A DNA stretch of 42,674 nucleotides from Bacillota bacterium (GTDB lineage: Bacteria; Bacillota; Clostridia; Peptostreptococcales; Anaerovoracaceae). The notes beneath the pieces were generated by a model. It saw only the letters and a list, made by a program, of their open reading frames with translations, ran no database searches and had not been told where the DNA came from. This document shows positions 8,861-16,270 of the stretch, one piece after another; the first letter of the stretch is position 1, and each line of letters opens with the position of its first letter. The stretch lies in assembly GCA_029218545.1 (NCBI GenBank), contig JAQXRN010000262.1, positions 1-42,674 of the forward strand, in the 5' to 3' direction. The translations under genes were made by a program, and so were the position numbers.

Positions 8861-10792
8861 TTAGCTTACAACCTCGCCATCAGGTGCAGTTGTAGTAACA
8901 ATCTCACATCTCTTGCCGTTTTCAGCAAACAGAATCATACCCTTTGATTCCATACCGCGAAGAGCTCTTGGTTTAAGGTTTGCAACAACGATAACCTTCT
9001 GACCAACCATTTCTTCAGGCTTGAAATCTTCTGCAACACCGCTTACAATCTGACGCACTTCAGTTCCCATCTTAACCTGGAATACTAAAAGCTTATCAGC
9101 CTTAGGGTGCTTTTCTGCTTTCTGAATAAGACCTACTCTGAAGTCGATTTTGTCGAAATCATCAAAAGTGATTTCCGGCTTTAATTCCAATGGAACATTT
9201 GCAGGTTCCTTTGAAGGATTCAGCTTTGCAAGCTCCTCAAGTTCCTTTTCGATGTCAAGTCTAGGGAATATTGGGTTGCCCTTCTTAACCTGTTCACCGG
9301 CCATCATCTCAAAGGTGAATGCATCTTCCCATGCAACATCGGAATACCATAGGCCCATCTGCTTTCTGATTTCCTTTGAAGTAGTGTGCATGAATGGGTA
9401 GATGAGAATTGAGATGATTCTCAAAGCTTCAGCAAGGTTGTGCATTACTGTGTCAAGTTCTGCTTTCTTAGCTTCATCCTTTGCAAGTACCCAAGGTGCC
9501 TTTTCATCAATGTATTTATTGGCTCTTCTAACAAGAATCCAGATTTCTTCAAGAGCCATGTTAAATGCAAACTTGTCCATCTGCGCTTCAACTTTTGCAG
9601 CTGCACCGGTTGCAACAGCCTTTAAGTCAGCATCTATTTCGTCAGAAGTAGTTGCCATTGGAACCTTTCCGTCGCAGTATTTTTCAATCATAGAAACTGT
9701 TCTTGAAACAAGGTTGCCAAGGTCGTTAGCCAGGTCATAGTTCATTCTCTTCAGCATTACTTCGTTAGTAAATACTCCATCCTGTCCAAAGGTATATTCG
9801 CGAAGTAAGAAGTATTTAAGAGCATCGATTCCGTATCTGTCGATTAATACAACAGGGTCTACCACGTCGTTACCCTTTGCAGCCTTGGATTTTGAAACCT
9901 TTTCGCCGCCAAGTAATAGCCATCCGTGACCAAGCACCTGCTTAGGAAGAGGTAAACCCGCACTCATAAGCATTGCAGGCCAGATGATGGAGTGGAATCT
10001 TACGATTTCCTTACCTACAAGGTGAACATTTGCAGGCCAGTACTTGTCATATAGTTCAGGCTCATCTGGATATCCCAGTGCAGTTATATAGTTTGTAAGA
10101 GCATCCAGCCATACATAGATTACATGCTTTTCATCGATTGGAACAGGGATTCCCCAGTCAAATGTGGATCTTGAAATACAAAGATCATCAAGGCCCTGAT
10201 TTATGAAAGCAACCATTTCGTTTCTTCTGCTTTCTGGCTGAAGAAATTCAGGATTGTTTGCAAATAAGTCAAGCAAAGGCTGCGCATATTTTGAAAGCTT
10301 GAAGAAGTAAGCTTCTTCCTTTGCTGCCTGTACAGGTCTTCCGCAGTCCGGGCAGCAGCCGTTTACAAGCTGGCTTTCTGTCCAGAATGATTCGCATGGA
10401 GTGCAGTAAAGGCCTTCGTACTCACCTTTGTAAATATCTCCGTTTTCATACATCTTCATGAAAATTTTCTGTACTCTTTCAACGTGACGAGGCTCTGTAG
10501 TTCTGATGAAATCATCATAGGATATTTCCATTGTCTTCCACAGTTCCTTGATTCCTGCAACTACTTCATCAACATACTGCTGAGGAGTTACGCCCTTTGC
10601 CTTTGCAAGAGTTTCTATCTTCTGGCCGTGTTCATCTGTTCCTGTCAGGAAGCGAACATCATATCCGCATAATCTCTTAAATCTCGCCATTGCGTCAGCC
10701 ATAACCGTACAGTAAGTATGTCCTACATGTAAGTTTGAGCTTGGGTAATAAATTGGCGTAGTAATATAATAAGTTCCTTTATTATTTGTCAT
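8861..10792 (-). CDS. metG: Methionyl-tRNA synthetase with C-terminal tRNA-binding (EMAP) domain
   Basis: YYPSSNLHVGHTY (HIGH), KVSKSKAAKG (KMSKS-like), C-terminal DFDKIDFRVGLI. Confidence 0.97.
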   Translation of the reverse strand: MTNNKGTYYITTPIYYPSSNLHVGHTYCTVMADAMARFKRLCGYDVRFLTGTDEHGQKIETLAKAKGVTPQQYVDEVVAGIKELWKTMEISYDDFIRTTEPRHVERVQKIFMKMYENGDIYKGEYEGLYCTPCESFWTESQLVNGCCPDCGRPVQAAKEEAYFFKLSKYAQPLLDLFANNPEFLQPESRRNEMVAFINQGLDDLCISRSTFDWGIPVPIDEKHVIYVWLDALTNYITALGYPDEPELYDKYWPANVHLVGKEIVRFHSIIWPAMLMSAGLPLPKQVLGHGWLLLGGEKVSKSKAAKGNDVVDPVVLIDRYGIDALKYFLLREYTFGQDGVFTNEVMLKRMNYDLANDLGNLVSRTVSMIEKYCDGKVPMATTSDEIDADLKAVATGAAAKVEAQMDKFAFNMALEEIWILVRRANKYIDEKAPWVLAKDEAKKAELDTVMHNLAEALRIISILIYPFMHTTSKEIRKQMGLWYSDVAWEDAFTFEMMAGEQVKKGNPIFPRLDIEKELEELAKLNPSKEPANVPLELKPEITFDDFDKIDFRVGLIQKAEKHPKADKLLVFQVKMGTEVRQIVSGVAEDFKPEEMVGQKVIVVANLKPRALRGMESKGMILFAENGKRCEIVTTTAPDGEVVS

Positions 10793-10934
10793 TTTTTCCT
10801 CCTGTGACCTTTTTCAAAACTTTATCTGTCGCTGCAATAAGCGCAACGCCTGCGGCAAGTCCAACACCTAATATTTGAAAAACTGCCTTGCCAAGGTCTT
10901 TAGTATTTACTTCCGGCGTTTCTGCCTTAGTCAT
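10782..10934 (-). CDS. Small 50-aa hydrophobic protein, not in supplied ORF track
   Basis: MTKAETPEVNTKDLGKAVFQILGVGLAAGVALIAATDKVLKKVTGGKNDK*; overlaps metG start and the end of the upstream cytidylate-kinase-like gene (ATGA-type coupling). Confidence 0.5.
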   Translation of the reverse strand: MTKAETPEVNTKDLGKAVFQILGVGLAAGVALIAATDKVLKKVTGGKNDK

Positions 10935-11559
10935 CCCTATTTTCATCTCTGTATGTTCTTCTTTCTACATATTCAGCAATAAGTTCTGCAGCTTCCTCTT
11001 CAGATATGTAGCTGCTGTTTATGGACAGGTTATAATTCTTATATTCTCCCCACTTCTGGCAAGTGTGGTAGTTGTAGTAGTTCTGTCTTGCCTTATCGTA
11101 TGTGGCAACAATCTGTGCAGCCTTTGCAGGATCATCTCCGTACCGCTCTACTGCTCTTTTAATTCTGTCTTCAGTTTCCGCATAGATGAAGACGTTTGTC
11201 ACTCCCGGCATGTCCTTTAGAACGTAGTCCGCACAGCGTCCAACGATGACACCTTCGTTTTCTTCTCCAATTTTCTTAATAACTTGGAACTGTGCAAGGA
11301 AAAGCTTTTCGTTGACGGAAAGAGGACTTGCACCAATTCCTTCGCTGAAATTCAATGCAGATGCAAGGTTGTAGGCGAAGCTACTCTTAGCCTTCAGTTC
11401 TGCACTTTCAATCAACTCTCTGGAAAAACCGCTTTCTTCAACGGCCTTGTCGATAATTTCCTTGTCGTAAAAAGGTACGCCCAGTTTATCTGCAAGCAGC
11501 TTACCGATTATTCTGCCGCCGCTGCCGTACTCACGGCTGATTGTTATTAATTTTTTCAT
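10927..11559 (-). CDS. Cytidylate kinase-like family protein
   Basis: MKKLITISREYGSGGRIIGKLLADKLGVPFYDKEIIDKA; start set to 11559 because the longer ORF overlaps lysC and this ATG has an AGGAGG-type RBS. Confidence 0.85.
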   Translation of the reverse strand: MKKLITISREYGSGGRIIGKLLADKLGVPFYDKEIIDKAVEESGFSRELIESAELKAKSSFAYNLASALNFSEGIGASPLSVNEKLFLAQFQVIKKIGEENEGVIVGRCADYVLKDMPGVTNVFIYAETEDRIKRAVERYGDDPAKAAQIVATYDKARQNYYNYHTCQKWGEYKNYNLSINSSYISEEEAAELIAEYVERRTYRDENRDD

Positions 11560-11560
11560 T

Positions 11561-12892
11561 TTACTCCTCCTCAACAAAGGCTTCATAGATGGCTCTGATT
11601 GCCTTCTGGAAATCCTTGTTTTCAACCCCTACAATAATATTCATTTCGCTGGAACCCTGGTCTATCATTCTGATGTTTACACCAGCCTCACCAAGTGCAT
11701 TAAACAAGGTAGCGGATACGCCAGGTCTGTATGACATTCTATGTCCAACTGTTGCAATCAATGCCATATCTTCAAAGACATCTATGCTGTCCGGCTGAAG
11801 TCTCTGTCTGAATGCATCAAGAACCTCATCCAGTCTGTCTCCTAAAGAATCATTTGACATTACAACGGAGACTGTATCTATACCACTTGGAAGGTGCTCA
11901 AAGTTGATGTCATAGTCATCGAGGATTCCAAGAATACGTCTTACGAAACCTCTTTCGGCACTCATCATGTTCTTGTAAAGAGCAACTACCGTAAAGTTCT
12001 TGCTGCCTGCAATACCTGTGATAATCGGACCATCGTCATCCATGCCGTGGTGATAACCTTCAGCAGTTATCATTGTGCCCGGATCCTCAGGCTTATTTGT
12101 ATTTCTTATGTTGATAGGAACATTTGCCATTCTGGCAGGATAAATCGCGTCTTCGTGAAGAACGCTTGCTCCCATATATGAAAGTTCTCTAAGTTCTTTG
12201 TATGATACATTTGAAATCTGCTTAGGATTTTTAACGATTCTTGGGTCTGCCATCAAAAATCCGGAAACATCTGTCCAGTTTTCGTAAACATCTGCTCCGA
12301 TTGCTCTTGCAACCAGGGAACCTGTAATATCAGAACCACCCCTTGAAAAAGTCTTCACATTGCCATCAGGTGTTGAACCATAAAATCCGGGAATAACTGC
12401 ATTTTCATGCTTTTCGAGTTCTTCCTTTAAAGCTTTATCGGTTTCTTCAATCATAAGTCTGCCCTTTGCATCAAACTTGATTAAGTCCTTTGCATCTACA
12501 AAATCAAATCCAAGGAATGCTGCAATAAGAACAGCATTTAGATATTCTCCTCTTGATGCGATGTAATCAGCTGTTGGATTTTTCTTTAAATTTTCTCTTA
12601 TTTCATCGAGATGTGCCATCAGATCCACGTCGACGCCGAGATTAAGCTTAACAGCCATATATCTATCTGCAACAACCTGAAAAACCTGGTCGTAAGGTAA
12701 GTTATGGTCAATATGTGTCTTGCACAGATATAGCAGGTCTGTAATCTTGTTATCACTATCAAAACGCTTACCGGGTGCTGAAACTACGATAAACTTTCTG
12801 TCAGGATCCTGCTCAATAATCTGCTTAGTTTTTGTTAGTTGAATTCCGTCGGCAACAGATGAGCCACCGAACTTAGCTACTTTTATACCCAT
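11561..12892 (-). CDS. lysC: Aspartate kinase
   Basis: VAKFGGSSVADG, SRGGSDITGSLVARAIGA, C-terminal ACT domains. Confidence 0.93.
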   Translation of the reverse strand: MGIKVAKFGGSSVADGIQLTKTKQIIEQDPDRKFIVVSAPGKRFDSDNKITDLLYLCKTHIDHNLPYDQVFQVVADRYMAVKLNLGVDVDLMAHLDEIRENLKKNPTADYIASRGEYLNAVLIAAFLGFDFVDAKDLIKFDAKGRLMIEETDKALKEELEKHENAVIPGFYGSTPDGNVKTFSRGGSDITGSLVARAIGADVYENWTDVSGFLMADPRIVKNPKQISNVSYKELRELSYMGASVLHEDAIYPARMANVPINIRNTNKPEDPGTMITAEGYHHGMDDDGPIITGIAGSKNFTVVALYKNMMSAERGFVRRILGILDDYDINFEHLPSGIDTVSVVMSNDSLGDRLDEVLDAFRQRLQPDSIDVFEDMALIATVGHRMSYRPGVSATLFNALGEAGVNIRMIDQGSSEMNIIVGVENKDFQKAIRAIYEAFVEEE

Positions 12893-12943
12893 CTTAGGTC
12901 TCCTCCAAAGTCTATAGTCAAAATCTTATGTATCTAGCCTTTT

Positions 12944-12972
12944 ATTATATTACACACACACGGTTTTTTCAA
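12944..12972 (-). promoter_or_regulatory. Sigma-A promoter for lysC operon
   Basis: TTGAAA - 17 bp - TATAAT on the minus strand (12967-12972 / 12944-12949). Confidence 0.65.
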
Positions 12973-13024
12973 TATTTTTTGTATGTATAAACAAAAAAAG
13001 ACCTGTAATTTGTCTTGAATATTA

Positions 13025-13085
13025 TAAAAAAGACCACAGAAGTGACATTTGGTACATTAGTATTAATATGCCATCCCATGGTCTC
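13025..13085 (-). terminator. Possible terminator-like long-loop hairpin downstream of the 13094-13639 gene
   Basis: Minus strand AGACCA...TGGTCT followed by TTTTTT; loop is itself partly self-complementary. Confidence 0.4.
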
Positions 13086-13093
13086 TTGTTAAC

Positions 13094-13639
13094 CTATACC
13101 TTCTGGTATTTTAACAATATTTCTTTTTTTACTATTCTGTAGGCAGGCTTTTCGACCTCCCTGTAGCCGGCACTGTGATGCACAGGTCTTACTCTTTCTA
13201 GCCTATAACGATCAAGATATTCTTTCCAATCATCAGGAGAAAAATCCAAATTAACTGAAGCATCCCCTTCAGCCTCCTGCAAAGCTTCCTGCGCCATTTC
13301 AGCTCTATGCCAGAACTCATCATCTCTTTTTTGTCCTTCTACTGATGCCGTCCATGCCGATTCGCAAAAGACCTTAAAAAGTATTGTTTTATCAAGACCC
13401 GCCTGTTTCCAGCCTGCGAAGTTTACTCTTACCGTTTCTTCAGAAATCGGTTCGTAAAGAGGCACATTATCCGGCTCCGTCATTTCATACTCTTCATTGA
13501 AAAATGCTTCAGCTCTTTCAACATTCTCCAGTATATGCTCTGCTCCATAAGTCGCCTGAAACAATAGCTTTACCACATCCTGCGGCATCATAGACGGATG
13601 GTTTATCATCTGTTGTTTAAGAATATCTTTAAAATTCAT
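13094..13639 (-). CDS. Conserved hypothetical protein
   Basis: Complete ORF abutting the ECF gene; no domain recognised. Confidence 0.6.
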   Translation of the reverse strand: MNFKDILKQQMINHPSMMPQDVVKLLFQATYGAEHILENVERAEAFFNEEYEMTEPDNVPLYEPISEETVRVNFAGWKQAGLDKTILFKVFCESAWTASVEGQKRDDEFWHRAEMAQEALQEAEGDASVNLDFSPDDWKEYLDRYRLERVRPVHHSAGYREVEKPAYRIVKKEILLKYQKV

Positions 13640-14160
13640 TATTTCTGCCTCTTAGCTACCATTACAATTACAGGAATGATGATTATCTGTAGGATAATTC
13701 CAGGAATCGCCTGAAGCAATGCTCCTCCGATAAACATCTGCCATGTGAACGGATTGGACGTTACTCCTGCAATTACCATTCTTGCTATTCCCCATACTAC
13801 ACGGCCTGTTACCATTGCGCCTAAAAGTGAAACATAGATGTTAACTTTATTCTTTGGCAGCACCTTATATAAAATGCTAGCCACAATTCCGTAGGTTGCA
13901 AGTTCAAAAGCCATGGCAATGCCGAAAGGCATAGGCGGCATGGGAAACAATGCAAATCTAAGAAGCGGTGCTATAAATCCCACCAGGCCTGCCCACTGCC
14001 AACTTACAAAGAAGGCACATAGCAATACAGGAATATGCATAGGGCAAAGCATGCTTCCTATGCTTGGAATCTGACCTGTTAAAAAAGGCAGTAATAGTGC
14101 CAATGCAAGGCACATAGCTGAAATAGTTACTTGATATACTTGTGTTTTTTCATTTTTCAT
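13639..14160 (-). CDS. ECF transporter S component (substrate unknown)
   Basis: Six-TM-like hydrophobic protein; VTISAMCLALALLLPFL...GSMLCPMHIPVLLCAFFVSW...GFIAPLLRF typical of ECF S components. Confidence 0.8.
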   Translation of the reverse strand: MKNEKTQVYQVTISAMCLALALLLPFLTGQIPSIGSMLCPMHIPVLLCAFFVSWQWAGLVGFIAPLLRFALFPMPPMPFGIAMAFELATYGIVASILYKVLPKNKVNIYVSLLGAMVTGRVVWGIARMVIAGVTSNPFTWQMFIGGALLQAIPGIILQIIIIPVIVMVAKRQK

Positions 14161-14214
14161 TTTATAACCCTTTCCGCCTTATAATGTCTGTAAGGATTCT
14201 CCTTCTGTCATAAT

Positions 14215-14252
14215 AAGGCAAAAAACAAAGATACAAGCAGGCCCTTCAGGAC
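14215..14252 (-). terminator. Rho-independent terminator downstream of the DUF3842-like gene
   Basis: Minus strand CAGGTCC-TGAA-GGGCCTG followed by CTTGTATCTTTGTTTTTT. Confidence 0.65.
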
Positions 14253-14274
14253 CTGACCTGTACCTTCTGGTATC

Positions 14275-14688
14275 TTAAGCTTCTGCTAATTCTCTGATTT
14301 TTTCGATTGCAAGAGCAATGAGTTCAGATGTGGATTTGTCATCTACACCGATTACAATGTTGTTGCATTTATTTACCGGAAGCAAAATCTTCTTTGCTTC
14401 GCTCTGGCCTATGGCCTTAGCCATCTTTGGAGTTATCTCTCCAAGGAGCGAGTCTGCAATGGCAATTCCTATAGGTCCTACGATAATGTCTGATTTTCTT
14501 GCACCAACCACTACTGCGTTTTCTCCCGTTGCGCCGTTTGTGGCTCCCGCTTTTAGCATGGCGGTTGTTGCCATTGTATTTGTTCCGACAGCGGTGATTT
14601 CTGCTTCAGGAAGAACTTTTTTTACTGCTTCAACCAGATTCTTCCCAAGGAGACCACCCTGACCGTCAATTATCATTATCTTCTTCAT
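14275..14688 (-). CDS. DUF3842 family protein
   Basis: MKKIMIIDGQGGLLGKNLVEAVKK...GATNGATGENAVVVGARKSDIIVGPIGIAIADSLLGEITP. Confidence 0.75.
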   Translation of the reverse strand: MKKIMIIDGQGGLLGKNLVEAVKKVLPEAEITAVGTNTMATTAMLKAGATNGATGENAVVVGARKSDIIVGPIGIAIADSLLGEITPKMAKAIGQSEAKKILLPVNKCNNIVIGVDDKSTSELIALAIEKIRELAEA

Positions 14689-15224
14689 TATTTTTTATCT
14701 TTCTTCGCTTTTTTGTTTTCTCTCTCTTCTTGGTCTTTCTTCTCAAGATCCGCAATCATTGCGGCATTAAGCTCCTTCTGGACCCTTTTTACATCAGATT
14801 CTTCTGAAATATCAACTATTTGAGTCATCCAGACCATATTTTTATACCAGCCCTTTGACAGCTTGTCTATGACAGCCTTGCTGTAAAGAGGTGCTTTCAA
14901 ATTAGCTCGAATCAGATACACTCTTACGACCATGCCAAAGCTGTAACTTTTAATCTCAAAGACACTGTTTTCGTGCCCGAAGACCTTCAAGACAGCTTTC
15001 ATGTCTTTTACTATGTCCTCGCTGATTATATACATTCTGCCTCTGCTGCATATTATGAAAAATGCCGCTCCGAACAGCAATGCAAGTACAAATGCTGTTG
15101 TCCTGCCAAAAGGAATCTGTGTTGCAGCATACATTGCAGCCGACGGAACGCACCAGAGCCACCTGAGTTTTTCAAGCAGACGGCTGTTTTTCTCAGCTTT
15201 GTTTATAACTCCAACTTTATTCAT
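14688..15224 (-). CDS. Hypothetical protein with two TM segments and a charged C-terminus
   Basis: Complete ORF, 1-nt overlap with the downstream gene; hydrophobic pair near residues 25-60. Confidence 0.6.
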   Translation of the reverse strand: MNKVGVINKAEKNSRLLEKLRWLWCVPSAAMYAATQIPFGRTTAFVLALLFGAAFFIICSRGRMYIISEDIVKDMKAVLKVFGHENSVFEIKSYSFGMVVRVYLIRANLKAPLYSKAVIDKLSKGWYKNMVWMTQIVDISEESDVKRVQKELNAAMIADLEKKDQEERENKKAKKDKK

Positions 15225-15273
15225 AAATACCTCACAATTTCTATCTCCCTATTATATGCAATTTCCTCAAGCA

Positions 15274-15302
15274 TTGCAATATAAAACATGCCATGATATA
15301 AT
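15274..15302 (+). promoter_or_regulatory. Sigma-A promoter for deoC
   Basis: TTGCAA - 17 bp - TATAAT. Confidence 0.6.
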
Positions 15303-15329
15303 GGAAAAGATGAAATTTGGAGGTATAAC

Positions 15330-16001
15330 ATGAGCTTAAGTAAACCATTAAATAAATATTTCGATCACACTATTCTTAAGGCTGATGCAAGCACAGCACA
15401 GATTGAAGAGCTTTGCAAGGAAGCTTTAGAATATGATTTTTATTCAGTATGCGTTAACTCTTCCAACGTGGCTCTTTGCAAGGAAATGCTTGAAGGTTCA
15501 GATGTGAAAGTATGTGCTGTAGTAGGATTCCCTCTAGGTGCATGCACTACAAAGACCAAGGTCTTCGAAACAGAAGAAGCTTGTAAGGACGGGGCAGGAG
15601 AAATCGACATGGTTATCAACATCGGTGCCCTGAAGGAAGGTGCAGTTGACTTCGTCAGAGAGGATATCAAGGCAGTTGTTGACACGGCAGCTAAATACGA
15701 CGCTATCGTCAAGGTAATCATAGAAACCTGCCTGTTAACTGACGATGAAAAGGTTCTTGCATGCCAGCTTTCTGAGGATGCTAAGGCTGCATTTGTTAAG
15801 ACATCAACAGGCTTCTCAACAGGTGGTGCTACTGCTTCAGATATCGCCCTGATGAGAAAAACAGTTGGTGATAGACTTCAGGTTAAAGCCAGCGGTGGAA
15901 TCAGAAGCTATGAAGCGGTTATGGCTATGATTGATGCCGGTGCTGACAGAGTCGGTGCATCTGCTTCCGTTGCAATTATGGAAGACAGCAAAACTCGTTA
16001 A
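15330..16001 (+). CDS. deoC: Deoxyribose-phosphate aldolase
   Basis: [58 protein letters not shown]. Confidence 0.95.
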   Translation: MSLSKPLNKYFDHTILKADASTAQIEELCKEALEYDFYSVCVNSSNVALCKEMLEGSDVKVCAVVGFPLGACTTKTKVFETEEACKDGAGEIDMVINIGALKEGAVDFVREDIKAVVDTAAKYDAIVKVIIETCLLTDDEKVLACQLSEDAKAAFVKTSTGFSTGGATASDIALMRKTVGDRLQVKASGGIRSYEAVMAMIDAGADRVGASASVAIMEDSKTR

Positions 16002-16022
16002 TTGGTAGAGGGGTGTTAAAAA

Positions 16023-16193
16023 ATGAAAGAAAGAACAATGAATTTATTCAAAGCCGCCTTTGGTCTGTTCGTGGCGGTGGGCTGCATTGCTCTGAAGGTT
16101 ACAGGAACAGTAGATAAGATGTATCCGTATATCGGCGCTGCATTAGGTCTGTTTGTAGCTGTAAACTTCGTAAAGAAAGCTTTTGAAGATTAA
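16023..16193 (+). CDS. Small 56-aa membrane protein with internal repeat, not in supplied ORF track
   Basis: MKERTMNLFKAAFGLFVAVGCIALKVTGTVDKMYPYIGAALGLFVAVNFVKKAFED*; RBS GAGGGG upstream; terminator immediately after. Confidence 0.6.
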   Translation: MKERTMNLFKAAFGLFVAVGCIALKVTGTVDKMYPYIGAALGLFVAVNFVKKAFED

Positions 16194-16207
16194 TAGCATA
16201 AAGCTAA

Positions 16208-16245
16208 GGCTCGTTCCGAGGAGAACGAGCCTTTTGATTTTTTTG
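16208..16245 (+). terminator. Rho-independent terminator of deoC operon
   Basis: GGCTCGTTC-cgagga-GAACGAGCC followed by TTTTGATTTTTTT. Confidence 0.85.
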
Positions 16246-16270
16246 CTATTCAATTTGAAGCCTAGCCACA

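Noticed and set aside
12893-13020. Lysine riboswitch upstream of aspartokinase
   Set aside because: Leader is short and contains only a sigma-A promoter; no L-box core or terminator/antiterminator.
13639-14275. Riboswitch controlling the ECF S component
   Set aside because: The ~110-nt gap is mostly explained by the terminator of the upstream gene and no known aptamer core was recognised.
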